From Lepidurus packardi (lineage: Eukaryota > Arthropoda > Branchiopoda > Notostraca > Triopsidae): a stretch of 64,000 bases of DNA. The position numbers and the translations under genes are program-made. The DNA lies in the NCBI GenBank assembly GCA_023053545.1, contig JAKZAN010000007.1, positions 6,386,001-6,450,000 on the forward strand, written 5' to 3'. Below are positions 31,598-43,058 of this stretch, in pieces. The number at the start of each line of letters is the position of its first letter. Position 1 is the first letter of the stretch. The notes under the pieces were generated by a model, which did no database searches, was not told where the DNA came from, and saw nothing but the letters and a program-made list of their open reading frames with translations.

Positions 31598-33626
31598 ATG
31601 GCGTCCGAGGTAATATTTTTATGTTTTGGGGAAGTTAAAAACCGGACAAATGGTAAAATTAATATAAAAAATGCTTTCTACTAGCTAAATTTATCGTGTC
31701 CTTGTTTATTTAGGGGAGTATAGCATTGCTTGATCCCGTAGAGCAATTATGGCTTCAAATAGACAAATTACACCTTAGCTTTCTTCAAACCGAAGAATGC
31801 GCACAGAAACTGGAGCAAAAACGAAAGCTAGAAGGTACTTAAACAATAGTTTCAATGTTAATCTATGACATAAGTAAAAAGATATTAAGACATTACTTTC
31901 TTAGAACACATGCGAGATTATCTTAACCTTGTCCCTATTGAGAGAAGGTTCTACTTCCATTTGACAGAGGAGATCTTATACGGAAGTGTGTTGAGACACG
32001 GGGCCCATTTTAGCCCTTACATGGCATCGGTAGCTTGGGAAGCATTGCACACATATGCGAATAACTTGCTAACTCAGCCGTGGAGAAAAGAGTTTAGAGA
32101 AATTAAAGTAACCCGATTTGCTTGTCAGTTTGTCTCATCTTAAATCACGTCCCATTCAGTTGTACAGTGGTGCTTACAAGCATTTGATAGAGTCTCAAAT
32201 TTGGAAAGCTGATCACTTTCTGCATGTCATGGGATACAACCGAAACAAGTCTTGGAGTTTAATTTTGGAAGGCCCTGTAGATCCGGATCGTTTAGCACTG
32301 ATCTCGAGGGACTGCCTATTGGCCCGTACGGAATGTGATGTAAGATAATCTTAATTCTGCCTGAATTCATATCATGCCTTCATTTCTGCTATTTCTCAGT
32401 TGTTGGGTCAAATATGGGAGGGTTTATCCTCCAAAGTACCATGCGCTTGGGATGAAATCGTCGCCTTCCGGCAAGACTGCGTAGGGTCCCCCTCGCACGC
32501 TATTCGCGCATTGACCTATCGTTACCACCATCAGCAAGCCACGCAATCAGCCTTCTACCCCACCAACGAACCTGATTTTCCTTTCTCACAACCATTATAT
32601 CCGCACCAGTTTTATCCGTATACGATGCCGAACTGTAATTCCTACCCAGCCCATATATCTAATGCCGTCCCTAACCTTCAGCCGTCCACAACCACTTCGA
32701 CACCCATTGTTAGTAGTCTCCCACTGCAAAGTGCAGCAAATACGCAATCGGAGCGGGAACCTCCCATTGAGGATCTTTTAGGAGACATGAAAATAAGCGA
32801 CAAGTCCCGAACAAACACATGGGAAAGTTGGGAGTATGTTTACAACGATCTAGCGAACCAAGGGTATTCGAAGGATTTAGGAGAACGTGGTGATATCTTG
32901 ACCAATGGCTCCAAGACCGAACCCAGGAAAAAGAAAATTCACGCTATCAAATCACCTCCTTTTTTGGGCAATATCGACTTGGAGACGCTCGAGCGATTGT
33001 GTTATGAAGACTTGGGAAAACATACTGCGGCTTCTAAGAAGTTGGAAAAACCTTTAAAAATTAGCGATGCTTTGAAGCGCATAAGAAAGGAGGAATTGAA
33101 GAGTAGCTCTGTTCAAACGGATTTCGCAGAAGAAAAGCCGCGACGAAGTGTGTATGATAACATTGGCACGCAAACGGAGCCGCTGAGTAACCGAATTTCG
33201 CCTAATACGATTCCGCGAAACAAGGAGCATAGAACGGAGTATACACAGGCCAATTTTAACAATGCTCCTCGTTCCCAAGTTTCAGAATATAATCCACAGC
33301 CTTCCGCATCCCTTGCAACAAGAACAGTCGGAGCAGGAACTGAGTCCGACTTAAGCGTCATTGGGCCAGCTTTCGACGAAGTTGACAAGGGAAAAAGGAA
33401 ACGAAGTTTGGCAGATACTTGGCAGTGCATTACTTGCACTTACCTTAATCGATCCCATAACCACGTCTGTGAAATGTGCGCCAAGTCGCGATCTCACGGT
33501 CCGGAAGCGACCCCGCTAACGTCAGGGGGTAAAGAGTGTGCAAACTGTACTCTCATTAACCCGCGGTCGGCTCGTAATTGCGAAGTTTGTTTTGCTAGTT
33601 TAGAAGATTCGCCCACTTATATTTAA
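31598..33626 (+). CDS. tamo: Tamozhennic / SPATA2 homologue (PUB domain, RanBP2 zinc fingers)
   Basis: Five exons: a short first exon (MASE, 31598-31609), about 31714-31834, 31905-32109, 32160-32340 and the long 32400-33626. The N-terminal helical part (LDPVEQLWLQIDKLH ... PIERRFYF ... YSGAYKHLIESQIW) matches the PUB-domain region of the SPATA2/Tamo family; in vertebrates SPATA2 bridges CYLD to LUBAC. The C-terminus carries two RanBP2-type fingers: WQCITCTYLNRS...CEMC (33420-33482) and CANCTLINP...CEVC (33539-33590), folds that often bind ubiquitin or RNA. Drosophila Tamo regulates nuclear import of Rel proteins. The linker is low-complexity with proline- and tyrosine-rich stretches. Family assignment is good; exact exon edges less so. 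Confidence 0.82.
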
Positions 33627-34115
33627 ACCCTTTTATCATACACTATACCCAAATCTAACTAATTTAAAACCTACATGAAATCTTTGGCTAACTAGTCATT
33701 TCGAACTGTGAATACGAGCATGAATTGGCACATAGATACGAAAAACGGCCTTTTGTTTTTGTGAGCTGCAATATAGTTTAATATGCTGCGAATTCGCCCT
33801 TGGTTTTACTAAAAACGAAGTAAACTTATAGCGCAGTGAAATGACATGGCTAGTTTTGATGCTTCTTTGTCGAAGTTAAATTCGTTTTATTGGCTGTAAA
33901 GAACCGCAGCTTGTTCCAAGGCTCCTCCCAAGCATGCGAACAAAATGGTCAGAGAGGCGTGTTTAAACTAGGGTGACGTGACGCAACAGTTTGTTTACAA
34001 AATTTTTTTGTTATTTGGAATGTTTCGAAGTTCCGTGCTAGTTACCCAATTAGTTGGATTAGCCAAAATAAGGTAGGTGGAAACGTTACTCACGGAATAT
34101 TGGTTGTATTACTAA
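33627..34115. other. Intergenic, no gene recognised
   Basis: Roughly 490 bp holding the tamo 3' end and the promoter of the Josephin gene. No motif stands out. Confidence 0.5.
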
Positions 34116-34724
34116 ATGGCCATGCCGTTAACGGGCACACATATTCCACCAATCCATCATGAAAAACAAAGACTGCAGTTGTGCGCTTGTCATGCCCTGA
34201 ACTGTCTTTTCCAAGACCCTAATGCTTTTAACCAGGCTAGTCTTGATGAACTTAGTTACCAGCTTGCCCAGACTTCTTTCCTAAATCCCCATCGCTCGTT
34301 ACTTGGCTTGGGAAACTACGATGTGAATGTGCTAATGCTAGCCGTGCAGCAAAAAGGTTGTGAAATGTCTTGGTTCGATAAAAGGCGAAGCTCCAAAGAC
34401 ATTGATTTGAGCAAAGTTACGGGATTTATTTTGAATGTACCCTGCAAGCCCTTCTTAGGACTGGTAACATTGCCCTGGGAGCGCAATCATTGGCTAGCGG
34501 TTAAATATGTGCAAGGTTTTTATTACAATCTGGATTCCAAACTGAACGGTCCAGAGAAAATAGGTGGCCTTCAAGAATTATGTGCTTTCGTGGAAGACCA
34601 CCTACAGCAGAAAGATCACGAGTTATTTGTGGTGTACTCCATAGAGCACAGATCGTGTTGGATTTCGAGTGGCGATGGAGTAGCAACTTTGGCTTTCCCC
34701 GAAGAAACGGACAACATTAATTAG
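34116..34724 (+). CDS. Josephin-domain deubiquitinase (JOSD1/2 type)
   Basis: A single-exon, 202-residue protein that is all Josephin domain. HHEKQRLQLCACHALN holds the catalytic Cys (residue 23) at the place of Cys14 in ataxin-3. ERNHWLAVK supplies the catalytic His and YNLDSKL the third residue. Josephins cleave ubiquitin chains; JOSD1 works near the plasma membrane. Length equals human JOSD1, but the N-terminal lead is short. Two in-frame ATGs sit at 34116 and 34122; the first is assumed. Its neighbours tamo and a small downstream frame lie on the same strand. Confidence 0.93.
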   Translation: MAMPLTGTHIPPIHHEKQRLQLCACHALNCLFQDPNAFNQASLDELSYQLAQTSFLNPHRSLLGLGNYDVNVLMLAVQQKGCEMSWFDKRRSSKDIDLSKVTGFILNVPCKPFLGLVTLPWERNHWLAVKYVQGFYYNLDSKLNGPEKIGGLQELCAFVEDHLQQKDHELFVVYSIEHRSCWISSGDGVATLAFPEETDNIN

Positions 34725-34732
34725 TTACTGGC

Positions 34733-34957
34733 ATGTATTTTCGAAAGACTAGAATGGTATCCGCTAAAACTCAGTCCGCAATGCAGTCTTCGTGTCATTT
34801 AACCCGTTTTCTGCCAAGAAAAAATAATATTGAGTTGGGTAAACCTGTTCCACTCGGACCGATAAATCAAGCATACACAACGAGATCGAAAAAACGCGAA
34901 AGAAGCCCAGCAATGCCAAGACAGTTTCATTATAAAAAAGCAAGTCTTGAAGAGTAA
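34733..34957 (+). CDS. Small basic ORF downstream of Josephin, unknown
   Basis: A 74-codon ATG frame beginning 8 bp after the Josephin stop and ending 24 bp before the stop codon of the convergent CRELD gene. The product is strongly basic (RKTRM, RSKKRERSP, KKASLEE) with no recognised domain. It could be the second cistron of a dicistronic mRNA or just 3' UTR. The position is suggestive, coding potential is unproven. Confidence 0.35.
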   Translation: MYFRKTRMVSAKTQSAMQSSCHLTRFLPRKNNIELGKPVPLGPINQAYTTRSKKRERSPAMPRQFHYKKASLEE

Positions 34958-34981
34958 TCCAGGCCCAACTCTAATTGAACA

Positions 34982-36485
34982 TTAAGCATCCTTTTCACCA
35001 GCTAACTGCAACCCGCCCGTCAAACCTTTTGCTTCCAAGTTTGACATCCAGTACTCAGAGAAGCTAATGTAACAACACACCAAAAAGCCCACGAAGGCCG
35101 CCAAAGGGAGGCTGCTTTGCAGAATGATGCAGGTGGCAACACACAAACCCAAATACGTCAAGTAACGCGTAGTCTTTGCTTGAGCTTGTTGAGCTTCATC
35201 ATCCGTGCCTGTAGTGAACCAACGAAAGAGAAAGAGGAACGAGTGAAAACGCAAGCCACCACAAACGAGAAGCTATAAGACATGCACACGCGCTAGCCGT
35301 AATGCAATGAAAATTCCAAGCCAGAACCAAAACGAAAAACGGATGTTTCTTACCGATGCAAACGTTATCCTTTAGCGTAAATCCCTCGGCACATTTTGTG
35401 CAAAAATCGGGGCCATCTCCGTCGCAGCCATCGCAGGCTTTGTCGCATTCTAAGACGGAAGCAACTCTAAAAACTCACGTTCTTACTGAAACTTGTAAAT
35501 ACTCACGTAAGCATTGGTATGAGCCTTGACCATTGACACAAAAAGTGTTTCCTTTACAAGGATTGTCAGTAATACATTCATTCAGATCTGTACAACCCAA
35601 CTCGGAATCCATGATCCAACCAGGTTTGCAAGCAGCGCATCCTAAGAGAGATTGATAGTGTTTCCTAAGAGCTATGAAATGCGTTAGGCGAATTCAATTA
35701 CCTTTGGGGCCAGCTTGAGCGCAAGCTCCTTGGCAAGCATTGTGGCAAGGAGAGCACAGGATCTTCTCTCCGTCTTGATAGGCGGTGTAGAAGCTTGGAG
35801 CACAGTTTGCGCAAAGATCGCCTTGATACCCTTCATTACATAGGCAGTCTCCATTGCCTTTCCTTGTCCCAGAGCCCTAAATAATTTCGTTTCACTTCAA
35901 AGAGTCATAGATTGAAATATTTTTCCACAAACTTTGCATTTTCCGTTGCCAGTACACATGTTAGGAAAGCCCGGGCATGGAGTGCATAGTGCCCCATAGT
36001 GGCCATCCGGACAGCATACTTTCAGCTCGTCAATGCATAACCAAGTATGCAAATTTGTTACTTTGTCCTGCTCCTTGAACCACCATTCTTCGATCAGAGA
36101 TTCGTGTGCTTCAGCCATGCTCTGGCATTGTACTTGTCCTTTTAAAATTTCTAAGCAAAGTTGCTCTTGGATTTCTACCAAACGAACTTCACTTCTCGCA
36201 TAACTGCGAAGCCGCGATTCTTCCCAGTCTGCATCCCCGCCTTCAAACTTATTTCTTGCTGTTCGTTCCATACCCTAATGCGAAAGGGGATTTAGCTTTT
36301 GATTAGAGGTCTTTTTCGTTTCATACCTTCTCGAAAGAATTCACGAGAGCTTTGCAAGCTTGGCATGGTGGCAGTGTGTGTGTTTTAGTAGCAGTTTTGT
36401 TTGGACTGGTAAGTTCTAACGTGTTCGCCAAGGAAATCAAAGAAACGACCAGGAGCAGAATATGGGAGCACCGCAAACTGGGCAT
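34982..36485 (-). CDS. Cysteine-rich with EGF-like domains protein (CRELD1 type)
   Basis: Multi-exon minus-strand gene. The start at 36483-36485 gives a signal peptide (MPSLRCSHILLLVVSLISLA). A CxxC motif (PPCQACKALV) opens a canopy/DUF3456 region, followed by cysteine-rich EGF and furin-like repeats (PDGHYGALCTPCPGFPNMC; GNGDCLCNEGYQG; CTKCAEGFTLKDNVCIG). The last exon (about 34982-35204) carries a long hydrophobic stretch (LTYLGLCVATCIIL ... AAFVGFLVCCYISF), consistent with the two C-terminal membrane segments of CRELD1 rather than the soluble CRELD2. CRELD proteins are ER residents that help fold clients such as acetylcholine receptors and, for CRELD1, affect calcineurin. It converges with the Josephin gene. 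Confidence 0.88.
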
Positions 36486-37893
36486 TTTCCTTTAATTTCA
36501 CACAAGGGAAGTTAACGTTACCTTCAGAGTATTATCAAATATTTTACCTAAATTTTACCTGTGGATTGCTACGTTAGTTTAGTAGTTATCGCGAATAATA
36601 AACGAAGAAATAAGCATCGACAGAGGACATAAACAAAGTTTGCGGTATGCGTCTACCGGCGCCATCTCTAGTTATCTAAGTTTGCCGATTGGGTATTGGT
36701 GCAGCGTAAGCTGGCAGTCTATGATTGGGTCAATTTATTTTACGCGCCTTTTTTGATTGTATTCTGGCTTATAGCATTCCTTGTCTTGTCACGATTCGCT
36801 TTCATGGTACATAATTTTATTGAGCAAGAATGTCCTTTCGCTAGGTTTCTACATAAATTGAGCTTTCATTCCTCCTCTTCCGGATGCGGTCATTTACGAA
36901 AGGAAACCCTCACACCACGGACGGTTAAGGTAAAGCATTGATTGATTCGTCAGCTAATAGCCAGTTTTTCGGTACCAGGTGAAAACAAGCACGTCTACGC
37001 CTCGTCTGCTCCAGACCTTGACGAAAAAAACCCAGGTGCTTTCCTGGAGTTGTGTAGTCGGCAGGTATAGTCGTTGACTATTGCGTTATAGCTTTTACAG
37101 CGGTTTCGGCCGGTAACGTCCGCTTCTATATCGGCCGTGTTCTGTATGTAAACAATTTTGGCTCTTTTCCTCAACTTCGTTTAAAAATTCAAGTGGTGGT
37201 GTCAACTCGCTTGGGAAATTAAAACACATCGGAAAATACAGCAATCCAGATTTCGCTTGTAATTTTGACTCATAACTGTAGAAGCACCTTTCGTAGCGGA
37301 TCATGTGTATTTGTTGCACAGTTTTTACCTTCTTAGAGTGAAAACTCACCAGGAATTCAGTTTTAAAAGTGCGGTTACAGTGTTGCAGTGGTATTACGTC
37401 AATCTTGGCCCTGGAGTGCTGCTTTCTCTTGGACTGGAGACTTGCAAGGTACGGAAGCTGGTATACGTGTTTGCTTGTCCTTTGTGACATTGTCTGTCAT
37501 CTCACCCTTATGCTAGAGGTTCACCAGCGTTACCTGACCTGCTTTTTCTTTCAGGCCTACTCACTAGTAGTCTAGATCCGGGTTAAGGTGGAAAGTCGCC
37601 TTTCACAGTAGTGTACAGTATCCAAGACAGTAGCGATAGAGCAGTTTGCGTTTGGCGATTTTCAAGGTTGTCTGTCAGTTTTCCTGAAGAGATTGAAATG
37701 CTATTTGCTTGGTTGGTCACGGTTTGCTTTGCGTAATTAGGCTACTCAGGCTTTCCTAGTTTCGTAACGTTGCTGTGAAGCCCAGTAAGAAAGACAAGGA
37801 CTGTAGGACAAAGATGCCAGATCGAGTTCGCCATCGAGTTTCGTGTTTCTCGGACATGTTGGATTGACGTTCTTGTTTCTATTTTAGGAGCCC
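36486..37893 (+). other. Leader region of the PPxY membrane-protein gene
   Basis: The ATG at 37894 lies just after a TATTTTAG acceptor, so at least one 5' non-coding exon lies upstream. A donor-like AAG|GTAAAG at about 36930 and an acceptor at 36979 could belong to it. A stretch at 36696-36938 encodes a hydrophobic segment (FYAPFLIVFWLIAFLVL) but has no ATG before it; whether it is coding is unclear. A minus-strand frame at 37095-37490 has no recognised features. Confidence 0.35.
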
Positions 37894-38816
37894 ATGGAAG
37901 GCGATACATTGTCGTACGTAATATACACGGCTACAGTTCAAGATGGGGCAGACTTACGACCGGTGAAGGCACCCCCCGGTTCTGATTTAGAAGCTTACCT
38001 GGCACGATTAGAGGGCACAAGGACGAACAACCAGATTCTTCAAAACATTTTTAAAATCAACCAGACTAATACGGCACATTCTCCGTTACCGACCGATAGC
38101 GATAATTCCTTACGCATTTCACTCTCGGAACAATTTAAGTATGAACTACTTCAATCTCATTAGGTAGACTATTTGTTCACTGCAATGTTATTAGGTGGGG
38201 AGCAGTGGTTTGCGTGGGGGTCTTTATCATCGTATTTGCTTGTGTTTTAACTGCATACTGGGTCCACAAGGTAGCTAAACTTAAACTTACCGCTTCTAAA
38301 AGTAGATAAATTGTGTTTGATTGAAACAGAAGCAGCAAGAATTCATGCGCAGTCGAATTGAAGACCTGGAACGAAGGCGCGCTGGTCCAATAAGTCCGTT
38401 CACCATTTCAAGAAGTGACAATTCCAGCTTGCAAGGTATCGACAATGCAGCCTTGCAGCTTCCTCCGCCGTACTTGGAAGTAAGGATAATCTGACCTTGA
38501 TAAACCTTGGACTGGCTAGACTTCTTGTTTTCAATATTTTTTGCAGGTGATCTCAATTCCGATTGAAAGGGATCCGCCACCGTCATACATTGAAGCAATA
38601 AAGCAATGCGCTTCTAAAACAAGGAGTGAAGGGCAAGTCAGGGACCAAGTATCGCCTTCATCGTCTGTAATTATCATGCCCCCTCTTCCTCCGTATTGTG
38701 AATGCGCAGCGGAATCTTGCCGAACAGGGGCACTGTCCTCCACTTCAGAAATAAACGGAAGCGTGACGTCTCTATCCGAGACGTCATCGCAAGCCCAGCC
38801 AACTACTTCGCCTTAA
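37894..38816 (+). CDS. Single-pass membrane protein with PPxY/LPxY motifs
   Basis: Four exons: 37894-38138, 38195-38270, 38330-38479 and 38547-38816, summing to 741 nt, 246 residues. There is no signal peptide. The N-terminal 80 residues contain an NQT glycosylation sequon; then a 23-residue hydrophobic segment (WGAVVCVGVFIIVFACVL...) is followed by HKKQQEFMRSR, so by the positive-inside rule the N-terminus is outside and the C-terminus cytosolic. The cytosolic tail has two PPxY motifs, PPPY (38462-38473) and PPSY (38577-38588), plus LPPY (38685-38696), which are ligands of NEDD4-family WW domains. This layout recalls Drosophila Commissureless and vertebrate PRRG proteins, but no sequence homology was recognised; identity is unknown. 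Confidence 0.75.
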
Positions 38817-38963
38817 TTGTGATAAACTATGCCAAGTTTTAACTTTCCATGTATACTGTAATGATAAGTTTTCTAGATTTTTCAACAAAAATGGACTTGA
38901 GTATCAGGTTAAAAACGTAATATAAATAAACAATTCTTCTAATAGATCAGGTTTTAATTTTGT

Positions 38964-39610
38964 TTACTTTCCGTCTTTCTCCTCAAGTTTAAACAGTTCA
39001 GCCGTCGAAAATACAGAAAGAGGGTTATACTCTCGAGATCTGACAGGCGTAGTAGGGCCACTTTTCCTCTAAAGCGAGGGAAAATGGTAAATTATTGAAG
39101 CGATAAAATAAAAAATTTTACCCCAAAAATAGGTTTGAAGAAGGTTTTCAGTGGGCTTTCTGGGGGTAAAATATCTTCGGCTTCTTCTAACTGCTGCTCC
39201 ATGTCAATGACATTCTTCGAAATTACCTTAACAATTGTATCTAATTTGTCAATTTGCTGAAAAATGGGCTGCATGTCTTGATACTTCTTGGTGACTGATG
39301 GGACCAAAGTATCTAAGCATAAAGTAGTGTCGACACTTATCTAGCCAAAAAGACAGTGAACACAGCATTTAATGCGAATTAAATAAAGCTTACCATTTCT
39401 AAAGTGGATTGTAACTCTTCCAACTTCCTCATCATGCCGTCTATGTCAGCTTCAACTTTGGATCTCTGCGGCGAACAGAAATGTCATACAGTCAATAAGC
39501 ATTCAAAATTCCCGGCTAAAACTCACCTCATTCGTGATATCCATTTTCAGGTACTGGATATAGTCATCAGCCATGGATTCAAGAGCTACATTTACTTCGT
39601 CTCGCTCCAT
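38964..39610 (-). CDS. BLOC-1 subunit 4 (Cappuccino)-like coiled-coil protein
   Basis: Four minus-strand exons, starting with 39527-39610 (MERDEVNVALESMADDYIQY) and ending at a stop at 38964-38966. The protein is a small coiled coil: VEADIDGMMRKLEELQSTLEM, then IFQQIDKLDTIVKVI and KNVIDMEQQLEEAED. The IDKLDxxVKxxxxxVxxxEQQLxxAE pattern resembles the C-terminal helix of BLOC1S4. BLOC-1 is an octamer needed for lysosome-related organelles and endosomal sorting. A short exon (LREYNPLSVFSTAEL-type) adds a tail. The assignment rests on helix pattern, so another BLOC-1/BORC-like subunit is possible. It converges with the PPxY gene, 147 bp apart. Confidence 0.55.
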
Positions 39611-40170
39611 GACGCCTTTTTATATACACGCGCGAATGTTTACAAATGAAAGCTTAATTACAGAATCTAATTTTAGGATTTTAATGCAGAAGCAGTAAAC
39701 AAAACAAAAAGGATCAGTATAAACCGTAAAATGCGAAAGGCGAAACTGCAACGTGAGAAACCGCATTCGAAATTTTTGTTGTTGGTTGTCGGCAATTTTA
39801 CATGGAAGTCCAATAGGCATTTTCCGTTTTGACAACGCGAAATGGATGAAGATTCGGATATACGTTGGCTACCCAAATAGGTTGATGTAACGTGATGCGT
39901 TATAATTAGGTTGCTTATCGAAAACTTTGTTTCACGAACTTTCTATAGCGCGAATCGTCCGTTGGGTCACTTTGAAATCTAAGGCTATTCGTAGATTACT
40001 TACTAGCAAGAGTAAAGAAGCCGTGATGTGCTGAAACTGGCGGAAAAGGTGTGGAAATAATTCCTTTAATTTGCATCAGATTTATAAGTAAAACAACTGC
40101 AAAGTGTCAGTAAATTAACTTAAAGCTTCAAAATAAAACAACGTACTATTCTTTAGAAAATCTGCTAAAC
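39611..40170. promoter_or_regulatory. Divergent intergenic region, BLOC1S4-like / CASC3
   Basis: About 560 bp between two divergent start codons. No conserved element was recognised; short frames on the minus strand here have no features. Confidence 0.4.
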
Positions 40171-42701
40171 ATGTCGGACACCCATGATGATTCGGGGTTT
40201 GCCAAGGAAGGTGCCGAAGAGCAAGCATCACAACAATCAAAATCGGCGTCAGAAATCGAAGAGAATGTCCAGCTGCAAGCTAACGAGGAAGACAAGATAT
40301 TACCGAAAGTGGGTTCGGTTGAAGAGGAAATCAAAGCAGCAGAGTTAACTGAGGAAGTTAAAGATTTAGTTATTGAAGAACTCAAATTAAAGGATCAGCC
40401 AGATGTTTTGTCGGTTCCTAGTGAACCAGAAGTTAGTACAGAAGAGAAAGCAACGAAATTAGAAGTACCAGACCAAAATGTAGAAGTCACAGTTTCCGAA
40501 CTGGGTAGTACTGAACAATCAATGGATAATGTTCCCAGTCGGATGGAGGAGCCAGTTAAAACAGAAGATTTAGCTTGCAGTAATAGTGAGAGTACGGTTC
40601 AGGATACTACAACTCCAGACACCTCAGATGCGAAGGCAGAAGAAAAGGTGGAAAGTAAGACCGAAAGCGTTACAGAAGGTCTGGCAGCTGAAGCTCAGAT
40701 CGTTGGTTCGCCGACCGGTGAAACACAAAAAGAGAGAGAGGTGACTTTATTCTCTTTAAGTTGTTCGTTAAGTAAATGAATGAATGCATGTTTGCATGAT
40801 AGAACGATGTGGACACCGGTTCTTCCGACTACGATACCGTAGATGAAGATGACCATGATGTTAATGAAGATGAAGATCTTGCTGGAGACGAAGAAGAGAC
40901 CGAGGAACTTGCCGATGGAGAGCGGGAAGAAGGTGATGGTGAGGAAAGTGTTCCTGCGAAACCTTTGGATGACGACGAGGACAAACGCAATCCCCAGTAT
41001 ATTCCAAAGAAAGGAGGCTTCTATGAACACGATGATCGAACCATGGAAGAAGTTACGGAAGAAGCCAAGTATTTATAAATACGCGAGTAGTAACAGCTTG
41101 ACTAATCGTTTTGTTTTGTTTTAGGGAACCTGAGCCGGAAAAACCTAAGAAAGTTTGGCGCGCTGATACCACAGACCGGTGGACACATGACAGATTTGAT
41201 CCCGATGAGCAGGCTCCGAAGAAAGACGGCGAACTCACTGACGTATACGGTTATGACATCAGGAAAGAAGAAGGCGCCCCTCGAGCTCGCAGGAGACGAC
41301 GTTATGGGTAAGATATACCTTTCTAAAATGTAACGTTACCTTTTTCAGTCTAGACCGTTTTGTATGATTATTCTTATCACTGTTCACATTCCGAGTTGTT
41401 CGTGAGGAACTTAACTTTTATGACAGACGGCTAGGCTACTGCTTTACATTATCGCTCTGTGTTTCGATTGCCAATTTCTTTTTATAAGCTGTATTTACAT
41501 CTAGGCGCGGTCCTAATAAGTATGATCGTACGTGGGAAGATACGGAAGCCTACTCCAAGCCGCGCGGAAGAGGAGGCCGTGGTGGTGGTGGTCGTGGTGG
41601 AGGGAGAGGTGGTATGCATGGTTCTAATCCAGAGTTCGCAAATAGCAATACCGACTTCCCAGCTTTGATTGAACAACATGAAGGAACTGCCCCTTTGTTG
41701 AAAATAGAGGCACAGAAGCAACATCAAACCATGGAACCTTCTTTCGGACGACCTATCATGGGCAGATCGGAAAACGTAGCAGCACCAGTAGCTGCGGAAA
41801 CTAAAGAGTATCGGGAAAACAAAGAATTTAGCGACAAAAGGGAGCAGAAGAGCTTTGTCCGCGATCAAGAAGGGTCGTACCGTGGGAGAGGCTTGTCATT
41901 CAAACGGGGCGGACGTGGGCGGGGAGTAGAACGTCGCGAGTTTAAGCGGGACGAGAATGATATCGATAAACTAGGCAAACCCGAACTAAATACAGACGTA
42001 AAAGGGCGAGGCAGTGGTCGCATCTTCCGCGGACCTGAGCAAATTCCAACGCAGCTTCCTCCAGCTTCTCGAGGACGGGGAAGGGGCAGAGGCACTCTTC
42101 CATATTCTGCAGATGACGATGAACTCCACGTAGGCTATGTGAAAATGGAGGATAAAAATGATAATCGTTCTCGTAAGTTACTAACATATTTTTAGTATTC
42201 CAAGATTACTCAAGTTCTACTTCTATGATTATTTAAGGTGCTGGCTCGGGTCGTATTCAAGCTCACATGCTACCACGTATGCAAGACACGTCGCGCACTA
42301 AGCGTTATTCAACCCAAAGGCAGCGTACGATGCCGGATTCTGTCGTTTCTATGCCCCTTTCACAAAATGCGCCTTCGCCTCCCATACCTAGCGCTTTGCC
42401 ACCACGCTCCTTTGCCCCGCCCAATGTTCAAGGAGCTTACTTTGATCCTTCTTCTAGCTACCAAGTTTCGATGTACCCGGACTCGCATTCGTCCATCAAT
42501 ATGCATCAAGGAATGCCTGGACAGCAGTACGCAAGTCCTGCATATGCGCCGCTCCCGCCGAATAATATCTACGTACCCACAAATGCTTATGCCGCTGGTC
42601 CAGGCAATTATTCCGTGCCCAGTTATGCTCCGCCTCAAGGTGTTCCAATACCTATGGGGCTTGATTCTCAAGTTTGTTATAATGCCCAAAATTTTATCTA
42701 A
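40171..42701 (+). CDS. btz: CASC3 / MLN51 / Barentsz (exon junction complex core)
   Basis: Five main exons (about 40171-40741, 40803-41073, 41125-41308, 41505-42173, 42239-42701). The N-terminal 190 residues are acidic and low-complexity. The SELOR region then follows: DEDKRNPQYIPKKGGFYEHDDR and, after an intron, WTHDRFDPDEQAPK...ELTDVYGYDIR. In CASC3 this part wraps eIF4A3 in the exon junction complex, and Barentsz is needed for oskar mRNA localisation. After it come an RGG-rich stretch (GGRGGGGRGGGRGG), further basic RG blocks and a proline/tyrosine-rich tail (PPRSFAPPN ... YAPLPPNNIY). Two further frames overlap the first exons but are out of frame. Confidence 0.93.
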
Positions 42702-43058
42702 CCACTTCCTGGGTTCTCTTTCACGTTGGCTCTTCAGTTGGCTAGCGTTTGTTTACCCTCAGTTTTCATTGTTACTTTAGGATTAACATTGAAACAAACG
42801 ATTTGCGTTGACCGTAAAAGCACAGTTAAGGTTTACTTAAGCTTATAACTACCGCCATTCTTAGTTAACGTTGACAACACTACTATCCCGAGATATTTGG
42901 CTGGGAATTTTTGTGTGACTGGCCTACGATATTTTGGTGTACCTTATCGGGTCTGGGTTGTACAGGAAAACGCCTGGTCAAGCAAGAAATAATACAAACG
43001 GTCAGCTTATATTTATATGTTATGTATTAACACTTGTTTTGGTTCCATAATTAAACGA
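42702..43058. other. Convergent 3' region, CASC3 / LETMD1
   Basis: About 360 bp between the two stop codons. Nothing else seen. Confidence 0.5.

Noticed and set aside
37095..37490. 131-codon minus-strand frame
   Set aside because: No motif and no conserved composition; it lies in the probable leader region of a plus-strand gene.
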